From Sediminihaliea albiluteola (lineage in GTDB: Bacteria; Pseudomonadota; Gammaproteobacteria; Pseudomonadales; Halieaceae), in the NCBI RefSeq assembly GCF_014077625.1, contig NZ_JACFXU010000014.1, positions 744,001-808,000 of the forward strand: a stretch of 64,000 nucleotides of DNA, read 5' to 3'. This document shows, one piece after another, positions 9,534-18,050 of the stretch (positions are counted from its first letter, which is position 1; every line of letters starts with the position of its first letter). The translations under genes and the position numbers were made by a program. Below the pieces are notes generated by a model, which saw only the letters and a program-made list of their open reading frames with translations, searched no databases and was not told the DNA's origin.

Positions 9534-9581
9534 TTTTGATCTCCTGATTGCTAGTAGCTGCAGCCTGTTTCGCACAGGCAC

Positions 9582-9957
9582 AGTAAGCTGTGACCTTCCC
9601 TGTGCAAGAAAGTTGCGCCCATGGGGCGCGCATTTTCACATCTCAGCCAGCAATAGCAAAGCAGCTAATGACCTAAACTTCGGCGACTTAAAATGACCGG
9701 GGGCCAACAGTAGCTAAATTCGGGCGAGGAAATCATCAATGGCCGCTCTGGCAAGAGGCTCATTAAAATTCGGGTTACAGTGCCGCCATCACCACCGACA
9801 AGTTCTGGGTCGAGAATATTAATAATGCCCTCGATCAGACCATAGAGCTGCTTAACGCCACAGGAGAAAGCTGCAAAACGCGGCAAGCAGGGGTGCGCTC
9901 AAAGCCAAGAGTGGCTAAGCTGCCCTTTTAAACCTTATGCCTCAGGAGCTTGTGTCT
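9582..9957. other. Intergenic stretch, possible decayed gene
   Basis: No intact gene is convincing here. It must hold the divergent promoters of the lipoprotein cassette and the MscS gene. A 6-bp hairpin (gcgccc-atg-gggcgc) lies at 9615-9629. A plus-strand open stretch from about 9766 to 9930 reads like real protein (KFWVENINNALDQTIELLN) but has no start and is cut by stops upstream, so it may be a gene remnant. Confidence 0.35.
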
Positions 9958-11010
9958 ATGGAGCCGATACTGGAACTGCTCAGTAAATTTGGGCCTTTTC
10001 TTATCTTAGTGGTAGTCACAAGCCTTATCCTATTGGCCGCTAACCGTCTCGCCCGGCGCAGCCAGCAAGGCACCGCCGGGGCCCTGTATCAACTGCTGAA
10101 CTGGGTCACCGTGTCTCTGGCGGTTTTGGCTGGCGTGGTCGCGCTGCCGCTCAACTCCGAAACCCAGGGACAAATACTGAGCCTCCTAGGTCTTGTGCTA
10201 ACTGCTGTTATCGCACTGTCATCCACTACCTTTGTGGCCAATGCGATGGCCGGCATCATGCTGCATGCCACGCAGCCTTTTAGGCCTGGTGACTATGTGC
10301 AGGTTAATAAGGAGTTCGGCCGCGTCACCAAGCGCTCCTTAATCCACACCCAAATTCAAACCGAGTGGCGCGACATCACCACGCTGCCGAACATGCTGCT
10401 AGTCAACAACCCTGTAACGGTAATGCACCGCGACGGCACCATCATCTCAGCTGAGGTATCCATCGGCTACGACGTGGCCTACACCAGAGTGCAAGAGCTG
10501 CTCATACAAGCCGGGACAGAAGCCGCCTTAACTGAGCCCTATGTGCTGGTACAAGAGCTGCTCGACCATGCTGTGCTGTACCGAATCTGCGGCTTTCTGC
10601 CGGAAATGAAACACCCCTTGAGCGCGCGCTCTAATCTGCGCAAAAAAGTCTTAGAGCAGCTCCATGGCCACGGCATAGAAATCGTTTCACCGGCCTTTAT
10701 GAACCAGCGTGCCTTAGACCCAGAGCGCCCAGTTATCCCAGAGCAACCGGTGATGACAAGTCCGCAAAGCAAGGCAACTCAGGACACTGCCCCAGAAGAG
10801 AAAATTTTCGACAAAGCTGAGCAAGCCGCCAGCGTTGAGGAGCTCAAGCAGCAGTTAGAAGCGGCGCAACAGGCTGTTAAAGACCACAAAGCACAGCTCA
10901 AAACCGCAGGCGATGAGCAACGCGAGGCACTAGAAAAGAGCATTGAAGTATTGGAACTACAAGCTAAAAGGCTGGCTGAGCGGGTAGAAAAAATCACCCG
11001 AAAAGACTAA
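9958..11010 (+). CDS. Mechanosensitive ion channel (MscS family) with C-terminal coiled coil
   Basis: 350 aa. About three transmembrane helices (8-28, 45-65, 75-100) lead into the MscS middle domain (FRPGDYVQVNKEFGRV, TLPNMLLVNNPVTVMHRDG). The last 75 residues, rich in Lys, Glu, Gln and Ala, are a predicted coiled coil (VEELKQQLEAAQQAVKDHKA). ATG 9958 is preferred over ATG 9937 because AGGAG lies 9 bp before it. This is a different subfamily from the BON-fused channel at 2.4 kb. It probably acts as an osmotic release valve in the inner membrane. Confidence 0.85.
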   Translation: MEPILELLSKFGPFLILVVVTSLILLAANRLARRSQQGTAGALYQLLNWVTVSLAVLAGVVALPLNSETQGQILSLLGLVLTAVIALSSTTFVANAMAGIMLHATQPFRPGDYVQVNKEFGRVTKRSLIHTQIQTEWRDITTLPNMLLVNNPVTVMHRDGTIISAEVSIGYDVAYTRVQELLIQAGTEAALTEPYVLVQELLDHAVLYRICGFLPEMKHPLSARSNLRKKVLEQLHGHGIEIVSPAFMNQRALDPERPVIPEQPVMTSPQSKATQDTAPEEKIFDKAEQAASVEELKQQLEAAQQAVKDHKAQLKTAGDEQREALEKSIEVLELQAKRLAERVEKITRKD

Positions 11011-11023
11011 AGCGATACCACCC

Positions 11024-11371
11024 TTAGAGCTCCACCTCGCTTTGAAACTCCTGCTCAATACGCTGCTGTAACTCGTAGCGCGCCACCCCGCTGCGACGGT
11101 TTGCCTGAGTCATGCGAGTGGTATAGCGCTTGCGACGATAGTGAGCGACCAAGCGCGGGAAACGCTCAACCTCAATCTCACCGGCAATCAGAGCCTCAAT
11201 AAAAGCAATGTCGATACCCACACGATAGGCAATGCGGCTGGGGCGGATTTTGTTGGCATGAAACTCGGCCACAATATGAATCTGTTGCTCGCGCCCATAG
11301 TGGCACTCGCGGGAGTAACCAAAGGGTGGCGACGGCGTGCGCGTATCAGCTTGTAGGGTAAGCTTAGTCAT
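11024..11371 (-). CDS. Hypothetical protein with helix-turn-helix-like segment
   Basis: 115 aa, basic, no signal peptide. Residues about 41-66 (KIRPSRIAYRVGIDIAFIEAL) look like a degenerate helix-turn-helix in which a short helix is followed by a recognition-like helix. The C-terminal third is rich in Arg (HYRRKRYTTRMTQANRRSG). I do not recognise the family. It is convergent with the MscS gene (13 bp apart) and is probably a single-gene unit. DNA binding is only an inference. Confidence 0.55.
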   Translation of the reverse strand: MTKLTLQADTRTPSPPFGYSRECHYGREQQIHIVAEFHANKIRPSRIAYRVGIDIAFIEALIAGEIEVERFPRLVAHYRRKRYTTRMTQANRRSGVARYELQQRIEQEFQSEVEL

Positions 11372-11431
11372 GAAATTCTTTTAGCACTTGTTAAAAGTCT
11401 TGCCAAGCCCAGTGCTTAACAAGCTATCCGA

Positions 11432-12892
11432 TTAAGCTCGACGAGAGCGGCGCATAAAATACCAGAAGCCCAGTACCAATAACACGCTAATTGCAATCAA
11501 ACTGCGCCGCAGGTCCCGCTCCCTGCGATACTCCGATTGCGGCGACAGGACCCCACTTAAACTGCCTCCGGCGAGCTCTAAGTGCTGCTGCAAGCGCTTT
11601 TGTGCCGCTGCGCCATTAGCGTCGAGCTCAGCTAGCGCAAGGGGGGTCTGCTCTAGTGGGTCCTGTTGCAGATTAAAAAAGCGCCCATCCTCATAGAGCT
11701 TCCATTGGGCGTCAAATACATAGCGCGCCGGCTCATTGTCACTCCAGCGGGGGTCGTAGTGCATAAACAAACTATCCCGCCATTCATCGCTGCCTTCATT
11801 GCGCAGCAGCGGCAGCAGCGAGCGGCCATCGATATCGGCGGGCAAGGCTGCTCCGCCAAGCTCAAGCAGCGTAGGCAATATGTCAGCCAAGTACACCAGC
11901 TCATCACGGGATGAGCCCGGCGCAATTGTCCCCGGCCACCAGGCGATAAAAGGTACATGGGTCGAGGACTGTAAGGTTAGCGCCTTGCCTCCTCGCAGCT
12001 CCTGACCATTACGACGCGAGGTGATTTTACGATCTGTGCCGTTGTCGCCGACGAACAGCAGTAGGGTGTTATCAGCCACCCCGCTCTCTTCCAGCACTTC
12101 GCGCAACTGTCCGACAATGCTGTCCATTGCTTCTATCATCGCGCTAAAGCGCTGCTGGCGATCACCATCGCGCTGCCCCGGCGTGCCGCTAAAGGGTCGG
12201 TGCGGCAAAACCATTGGATAGTAGGCCAAAAAAGGCTGCCCTGACGCGGCACTCTCGCGAATAAACTTGGCCAGCGCCGCAGAGAATAACTCGGGACCAT
12301 ACTCGCTTTCCCGGTGAGGGACTGGGCCCTGGGGTCCGGTAATGGTCGGCCCCCAGTAGCGGTCAGTCTCGCCTTCTCTGGCCGCTATCTGCCACAGTGC
12401 ATAATCTTGAAAGCCTGCCGCCGCAGGTGTCATGCCCTCTAAATCTTGATACTTGTTGCTCACCAACTGCCACTTGCCCGCTGCAAAAGTGCGATAGCCA
12501 ACCGCTGCCAGCGCTTGAGCAAAGGTCGGCTGGGCCGGGTCTAAATAGCCAAAATGACTGTAGTTGCGCCAGCCGTCCTTACCGGTCAGTAGCATAACCC
12601 GCGAGGGGCTGCATAGCGGTGTGGCGTGACCCTGTTCAAAGCGCATGCCCTGAGCGGCCAGGTCATCTAAGGCTGGGGTTTGATAGGACTCGCCACCGTA
12701 AGTGCCCAGTGTTTCTACACCCAGGTCATCTGCCATGATCAGCAAAATATTGGGCCGCTGAGCCGCGGAATCCGGCGCGGCCTCATTGGCCAAAGACGCA
12801 GAAGTGCCTGCCAACGACATCATTAGCAGCATAAAAATAGCGCTTATTAACTTTCCACTGGTAATCTGATTGGCCACAAATAACTGTTCCAT
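11432..12892 (-). CDS. Type I sulfatase with C-terminal membrane anchor
   Basis: 486 aa from ATG 12892. It has an N-terminal signal/anchor (about 15-35), the alkaline-phosphatase-fold metal site (NILLIMADDLG) and the sulfatase signature CSPSR with following LLTG, whose cysteine would be converted to formylglycine. The C-terminus has a basic segment, one hydrophobic helix and an Arg-rich tail (FWYFMRRSRRA), suggesting anchoring in the inner membrane facing the periplasm. It would hydrolyse sulfate esters, perhaps from algal polysaccharides. No formylglycine-generating enzyme gene is in the window. Divergent from the aldehyde dehydrogenase. Confidence 0.85.
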   Translation of the reverse strand: MEQLFVANQITSGKLISAIFMLLMMSLAGTSASLANEAAPDSAAQRPNILLIMADDLGVETLGTYGGESYQTPALDDLAAQGMRFEQGHATPLCSPSRVMLLTGKDGWRNYSHFGYLDPAQPTFAQALAAVGYRTFAAGKWQLVSNKYQDLEGMTPAAAGFQDYALWQIAAREGETDRYWGPTITGPQGPVPHRESEYGPELFSAALAKFIRESAASGQPFLAYYPMVLPHRPFSGTPGQRDGDRQQRFSAMIEAMDSIVGQLREVLEESGVADNTLLLFVGDNGTDRKITSRRNGQELRGGKALTLQSSTHVPFIAWWPGTIAPGSSRDELVYLADILPTLLELGGAALPADIDGRSLLPLLRNEGSDEWRDSLFMHYDPRWSDNEPARYVFDAQWKLYEDGRFFNLQQDPLEQTPLALAELDANGAAAQKRLQQHLELAGGSLSGVLSPQSEYRRERDLRRSLIAISVLLVLGFWYFMRRSRRA

Positions 12893-12979
12893 AGGCTTAA
12901 TTTGCTTGTTGCAGCGGACTATACTGGAATGATTAGCGATCTGCCTCCTATCCGGGGGCTCAGCGAGGAGAAAGCCATA

Positions 12980-14440
12980 ATGAACGCACCCGAGACGATC
13001 AGCGAACACTCAGACATTGAGCTTCAAATGAACGCCACACTGGATGCCCAACGGGCAGACTATCTCGCCGAAGGCATTGTCACAGCAGAACAGCGTATCG
13101 ACCGCTTAAACCGCGGCATCGATGTGCTGATCAAGTATCAAGACCAGGTGGTCGAAGCGCTCAACAGTGACTTCAGTTGCCGCCCTAGGCAGGTCAGTCT
13201 AATCACTGATGTGGCCGGCTCCATCACGCCGATGAAGCACGCTAAAAAGCACCTGCGCAAATGGATGAAAGGGGAGCGTCGCCCGACCATGTTCCCTTTA
13301 AACCTCTTGGGCGGACGCTCGCGCATCGAATACCAGCCACTGGGAGTGGTCGGTGTTATTTCGCCGTGGAACTTCCCAGTTAACCTAACCTTCGGCCCTC
13401 TTGCCGGTATTCTTGCCGCCGGTAACCGGGCGATGATCAAGCCTTCTGAGTTTACCCCCGCGACCTCTGAAGTCATGGCTATGATGGCCAAAGAAGCTTG
13501 GGACGAAAAAGAAGTTGCAGTATTTACTGGCGGCCCCGAAGTCGGTCAGGCTTTCTCGGGCCTAGCCTTTGACCACCTACTATTTACCGGCGCTACCTCA
13601 GTGGCACGTCATATTATGGCCGCCGCCTCGCGCAATCTGGTTCCGCTTACTCTTGAACTGGGCGGCAAGTCGCCGGTGATAATTTCTCGCAGTGCCGACT
13701 TAGAAAAGTCACTCACTCGTATCATGCTGGGCAAGACCCTCAACGCCGGCCAAATTTGCCTCGCACCAGACTACCTAATGGTGCCAGAAGAAAAACTGCA
13801 TGAGGTAATAGAGCTTACGCAAAAGGTGGTGAGCGACATGTACCCAAGCCTACTGGACAATGAGCAGTACACCTCTATCGTCAATGCGCGCCACTATGAA
13901 CGCCTGCAAGGCTATTTAACTGAAGTGGAAGAACGCGGAATCAAAGCAATTGTGATCAACCCTGCCAATGAAGATTTCAGCCAGCAAAGCGGCACCCACA
14001 AAATCCCTCCGACACTGATACCTGAACCCTCAGATGATCTAAAAGTCATGCAGGAAGAGATTTTCGGCCCGCTGCTGCCCATTCGCACTTACCGAGACTT
14101 CGAAGAGACCATTAGTTATATCAATGCTAATCCTCGCCCCTTGGGAGCCTACTACTTCGGCGAAGACCAAGGCGAACAAGAAGCGGTGCTCAAGCGCACG
14201 ACTTCGGGCGGTGTTTGCATCAACGACGTACTGATGCACGTCATGCAGGAAGAGCTGCCCTTCGGCGGTGTCGGCCCCAGTGGCATGGGCTCCTATCACG
14301 GTCATCAAGGCTTCAAAACCTTCAGCCATGCCAAATCCATCTACCATCAGGCCAACGCCAATATCGCCAAGCTTGGTGGCATGCTGCCGCCCTATGGCAA
14401 AGCGACCGAGAAAACAATCAGCATGCAAATTAAGAAGTAG
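12980..14440 (+). CDS. Aldehyde dehydrogenase, coniferyl-aldehyde-dehydrogenase-like
   Basis: 486 aa NAD(P)-dependent aldehyde dehydrogenase. Features are the N-terminal cofactor motif ISPWNFPVNL, LELGGKSP with the catalytic Glu, the active-site Cys in NAGQICLAPDY, and EEIFGPLLPI. The C-terminal LPFGGVGPSGMGSYHG is typical of class 3/CalB-like enzymes acting on aromatic or fatty aldehydes. ATG 12980 is chosen over an earlier in-frame ATG (12902) because GAGGAG precedes it. The gene may be translated with the downstream phosphodiesterase. Confidence 0.9.
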   Translation: MNAPETISEHSDIELQMNATLDAQRADYLAEGIVTAEQRIDRLNRGIDVLIKYQDQVVEALNSDFSCRPRQVSLITDVAGSITPMKHAKKHLRKWMKGERRPTMFPLNLLGGRSRIEYQPLGVVGVISPWNFPVNLTFGPLAGILAAGNRAMIKPSEFTPATSEVMAMMAKEAWDEKEVAVFTGGPEVGQAFSGLAFDHLLFTGATSVARHIMAAASRNLVPLTLELGGKSPVIISRSADLEKSLTRIMLGKTLNAGQICLAPDYLMVPEEKLHEVIELTQKVVSDMYPSLLDNEQYTSIVNARHYERLQGYLTEVEERGIKAIVINPANEDFSQQSGTHKIPPTLIPEPSDDLKVMQEEIFGPLLPIRTYRDFEETISYINANPRPLGAYYFGEDQGEQEAVLKRTTSGGVCINDVLMHVMQEELPFGGVGPSGMGSYHGHQGFKTFSHAKSIYHQANANIAKLGGMLPPYGKATEKTISMQIKK

Positions 14441-14475
14441 CTATCCGGGCCAAGGATTTGCTACGCCCCAACAAG

Positions 14476-15459
14476 ATGAGCCGTAGAAAACACTCATCAT
14501 TGGTTATCGCCCACCGCGGTGCCAGTGGCTATCTGCCAGAGCACACGCTGGCTGCCAAAGCCCTGGCCCATGGTATGGGAGCGGACTTTATCGAGCAGGA
14601 TGTCGTACTTAGCCGCGATGGGATCCCGGTGGTGCTACACGACATCCATCTCGACAGCACCACAGATGTGGCGCGCCACTTTCCCGAGCGCGCACGCCGT
14701 GATGGCCGCTACTACGCGATAGATTTTACTCTGCAGGAAATACGCAGCTTGCGGGTCCACGAGCGCACTCAGCTGGATGCCGAGGGTCGAGAGCTCGCTG
14801 TTTTCCCCGGGCGCTTCCCTTTGGGTGAGGGCAGCATGGGCGTTCCTACGCTGGCTGAAGAGATCGAACTGATCGCCGGTCTCGATCGCAGCAGAGCTCG
14901 CCGCACAGGCCTGTATGTGGAACTCAAAGCGCCACGATTTCATCGGCAGGCCGGGCATGATATCGCTGCAATAGTACTTTCAGTGCTCGCAGAGCAGGGC
15001 TACGCTGAGCGTCCTGAGCAAGTTTTTCTACAGTGCTTCGACGATCAAAGCCTGCGTTACTTACAGCGCGACTTAAAGTGTGAGTTGCCGCTGATCCAGT
15101 TAATCGCCGATAGCTCTTGGGGCGAAGACAGCGCTGTGGATTACGACTGGCTGCGCAGTCCAGCTGGTCTGCGCGAGATCGCCAGCTATGCTGCCGGCAT
15201 CGGCCCCTGGCTGATGCAGATTTATCTGGGTAAGGATGCCAATGGCCAGCCAATACTGAGTAACTTAGTTGAGCAGGCCCATGCCGAACAGCTCCTGGTC
15301 CACCCCTATACTTTTCGCAGTGACCAGTTGCCGCCGGGCATCGAGGACTACAATGAACTGCTGGCGCTATTTATTGATACCCTCGGGGTAGACGGTATAT
15401 TTACTGACTTCCCCGATAGCGCTAGACACTATATTGACCAGCAAAGCACGGGAGCTTAA
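14476..15459 (+). CDS. glpQ: Glycerophosphodiester phosphodiesterase
   Basis: About 327 aa GDPD enzyme cleaving glycerophosphodiesters to glycerol-3-phosphate and an alcohol. The signature is IAHRGASGYLPEHTL with catalytic His and Glu, then ADFIEQDVVLSRDG and HD. Length and inserts match GlpQ rather than short UgpQ, but no signal peptide is present, so it should act in the cytoplasm unless the start is wrong. ATG 14476 or an upstream TTG (14458, with AAGGA before it) could both be used. It ends about 170 bp before pyruvate kinase. Confidence 0.85.
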   Translation: MSRRKHSSLVIAHRGASGYLPEHTLAAKALAHGMGADFIEQDVVLSRDGIPVVLHDIHLDSTTDVARHFPERARRDGRYYAIDFTLQEIRSLRVHERTQLDAEGRELAVFPGRFPLGEGSMGVPTLAEEIELIAGLDRSRARRTGLYVELKAPRFHRQAGHDIAAIVLSVLAEQGYAERPEQVFLQCFDDQSLRYLQRDLKCELPLIQLIADSSWGEDSAVDYDWLRSPAGLREIASYAAGIGPWLMQIYLGKDANGQPILSNLVEQAHAEQLLVHPYTFRSDQLPPGIEDYNELLALFIDTLGVDGIFTDFPDSARHYIDQQSTGA

Positions 15460-15628
15460 AAGCCGCTCCTGCCTTCACAAATACATGGTCAAGCATTCGC
15501 AGCACTGGCAGTCTGATCCGCAAAAGGGCATTATCTTTGCAGTAAAAAACACTTATTAGCCACCGACAACAAGGCAGCTGCTCGTTGTGGCACCCGCTCT
15601 TTCCACATGCTATTAAAAGGACCTACGA

Positions 15629-17077
15629 GTGACTCTCAAGGTAAATCGTCGCACTAAGATTGTGGCGACCATCGGCCCCGGCAGCGAGTCGGAGCCTATG
15701 CTGGCGAAATTGATCTCTGCCGGCGTCAATGTTTTTCGTCTCAACTTCAGCCACGGCTCAGCCGAACATCACGCCGAGGTTGCGCGACGCATTCGCAAGC
15801 AAGCCGCAGCCGCTGATCGCTACGTCGGCATTTTGGCTGACCTGCAAGGCCCCAAAATACGTATCAGCAGCTTTCGCGAAGAGTATGTCGAACTCCAGCA
15901 AGGCGACCGCTTCAGTCTTGACCTATCCCTTGGTGAAGGTGAAGGGAATGCTCGGGCTGTCGGCCTCGATTACCCCGAACTCTGTGACAGCGTCAGCAGC
16001 GGCGACACTCTGCTGCTGGACGATGGCCGCCTGCGCCTAACGGTCGATGAGGTTCGCGAGGGCGTGGTGGAATGCACCGTGGTAGTGGGCGGCAAGCTCA
16101 GCTCTCGCAAGGGCATCAACCGCTTGGGCGGTGGCCTGGCCGCACCGGCCTTAACCAGCAAAGATATTGCCGATATCGATAGCCTGTCCCAAGTACAGCC
16201 GGACTTTGTCGCAGTGTCTTTTGTATCCAGTGCTGCAGATATCTTTCAGACCCGCGACTTATTGTTACAGCACCAACTCTCACCCGCCATTATTGCCAAA
16301 ATTGAGCGCGCCGAAGTGGTCGCCGATCAAGATACCTTAGACAGCATCATTGAGGCGAGCTTTGGCATCATGGTGGCCCGGGGTGACCTAGGTGTAGAAG
16401 TGGGCGACGCCCAATTGATCGGCATACAAAAAGACTTGATTTCACGGGCTCGCAAACGGGATCGCGTGGTAATCACCGCCACCCAGATGATGGAGTCGAT
16501 GATCAACAGTCCGATGCCGACACGGGCAGAGGTCTTTGATGTAGCCAACGCGGTACTCGACGGCACGGATGCAGTGATGCTGTCGGCCGAAACCGCGGTG
16601 GGCAAATTCCCCGAGGAAGTGGTCAAGGCCATGTCAGAAGCGGCGCTTGGCGCGGAGCGTCACCCCGTAGCCCGCACTTCCCGCTACCGTCTTGATAAGC
16701 AATTTTCCTCTGCTCAAGAAGCCATCGCTATGTCGGCAATTTATGCCGCAAACCACTACTCAAATGTGCGCGGTATCGCCTGTCTCACTGAGTCGGGCAC
16801 CACGCCCTTATTGATGTCTCGACTGAGTTCTGGCCTGCCGATTTTTGCCCTCAGCAATCAAAGCGCTACGCTGCAAAAACTCTGCCTTTGTCGCGGCGTA
16901 ATTCCGCTTTATTTTGATGCCGACGCCTACGATCAAGACGACATCGAAGTCTGTGCGATTGAATTTTTACAGGCTGAAGGTTTCTTACAGTCCGGTGACT
17001 CCATCTTGCTAACCCACGGCGTGGTCATGGGCAGTCCTGGCGCCACTAACATTCTTAAAATTCTTCCGGTTGTCTGA
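15629..17077 (+). CDS. pyk: Pyruvate kinase
   Basis: 482 aa, converting phosphoenolpyruvate and ADP to pyruvate and ATP. Motifs in order: RLNFSHG, ADLQGPKIRI, a B domain, KIERAEV with the catalytic Lys, MVARGDLGVEV, TATQMMESM and GTDAVMLSAETAVGKFP, then the regulatory C domain. GTG start at 15629 has AGGA about 7 bp upstream. Its final 8 bases overlap the glucokinase start, indicating coupled translation of two glycolytic enzymes. Confidence 0.95.
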   Translation: MTLKVNRRTKIVATIGPGSESEPMLAKLISAGVNVFRLNFSHGSAEHHAEVARRIRKQAAAADRYVGILADLQGPKIRISSFREEYVELQQGDRFSLDLSLGEGEGNARAVGLDYPELCDSVSSGDTLLLDDGRLRLTVDEVREGVVECTVVVGGKLSSRKGINRLGGGLAAPALTSKDIADIDSLSQVQPDFVAVSFVSSAADIFQTRDLLLQHQLSPAIIAKIERAEVVADQDTLDSIIEASFGIMVARGDLGVEVGDAQLIGIQKDLISRARKRDRVVITATQMMESMINSPMPTRAEVFDVANAVLDGTDAVMLSAETAVGKFPEEVVKAMSEAALGAERHPVARTSRYRLDKQFSSAQEAIAMSAIYAANHYSNVRGIACLTESGTTPLLMSRLSSGLPIFALSNQSATLQKLCLCRGVIPLYFDADAYDQDDIEVCAIEFLQAEGFLQSGDSILLTHGVVMGSPGATNILKILPVV

Positions 17078-18050
17078 GCGCGCTCACAGCCTCCGGCGGC
17101 GCCTGGTGGCGGATGTCGGAGGCACTAACACCCGTCTGGCGCTATTCGAGCCTTCGGATCAGTCCCTGCGTCACGTCGCGCGCTATCACAACCGTGATTT
17201 CAGCCACTTTGAAGACTTAATCTCTAAGTGGCTAAGCCAGCTCGATGAGACGCCGCCAGATAGCGCCTGTTTTGCTATTGCAGCGCCACCCGGTGGCGAC
17301 CGTATCAGCATGACCAATATGGACTGGTCCTTCTCATGCCGCGAGCTGACTCAAAGCTTTGGCTTTCAGCATGTCCGCTGGATTAACGACTTTCAAAGCA
17401 ACGCCTACGCCCTTCCGCATCTTAGCCACAGTGAACGCTTGGTATTGCAGCCAGGACAGGGCCCAGCCCAGGGGGAGAGCTTACAGCTTGCCGTTATCGG
17501 CCCCGGCACTGGCTTAGGCGGCGCTATATTGAGGAGCCAAGGCGGCGAGCATCTAGCCTGTGCTGGCGAGCCGGGTCACATGGCCCTGTCTCCCGCCAAT
17601 GAAGAAGAACTCGAGCTATTCAAGCTGCTCTTAACCAAGCACGACAATATATATGCTGAGCTACTGCTTTCGGGACCCGGCTTAGAGCGCCTCTATCACA
17701 CGCTAGCCCAGCTTAGAGGGCAGACCATTGAGGCAGATTCAGCCATAGAGATTTCCCAGCGAGCTATGGCCGCATCGGATCCGCTGTGTCAGGCAAGCCT
17801 GAACACCTTCTGCGCTTTACTGGGCTCTATCTGTGGCGACTTTGTTTTGGCCACGGGCAGTTATGACGGGCTCTACTTAGCGGGAGGCATTGTGCCAAAA
17901 ATACTGCCATTCCTGCAGCAAAGCCCCTTCCGTGCTCGCTTTGCAGCCAAGGGCGCTATGCAAGCTCAATTACTCGATACCGCAATCTACGCTATTACCG
18001 CAGAATACCCGGGTTTAATCGGCGCGGCACATGCACCAATGCTCCCCTAA
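17070..18050 (+). CDS. glk: Glucokinase (ROK-unrelated, Glk type)
   Basis: 326 aa; phosphorylates glucose with ATP. It contains the phosphate motif ADVGGTNTRLALFE, the sugar-binding region INDFQSNAYAL, GPGTGLGGAIL and CAGEPGHMAL. The best start is a TTG at 17070 inside the end of the pyruvate kinase gene; no ATG precedes the first conserved motif. Length agrees with E. coli Glk (321 aa). It ends 4 bp inside the convergent histidine kinase gene. Confidence 0.9.
   Translation: MSERAHSLRRRLVADVGGTNTRLALFEPSDQSLRHVARYHNRDFSHFEDLISKWLSQLDETPPDSACFAIAAPPGGDRISMTNMDWSFSCRELTQSFGFQHVRWINDFQSNAYALPHLSHSERLVLQPGQGPAQGESLQLAVIGPGTGLGGAILRSQGGEHLACAGEPGHMALSPANEEELELFKLLLTKHDNIYAELLLSGPGLERLYHTLAQLRGQTIEADSAIEISQRAMAASDPLCQASLNTFCALLGSICGDFVLATGSYDGLYLAGGIVPKILPFLQQSPFRARFAAKGAMQAQLLDTAIYAITAEYPGLIGAAHAPMLP

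Noticed and set aside
9534-9700. Zur box upstream of the ZnuD-like cassette
   Set aside because: No sequence close to the known gammaproteobacterial Zur palindrome was seen in the upstream region, so zinc control is not claimed.
9665-9886. 73-residue minus-strand open frame between the lipoprotein and MscS genes
   Set aside because: No ribosome site, odd composition, and the opposite strand looks at least as protein-like; treated as part of a possible remnant, not a gene.
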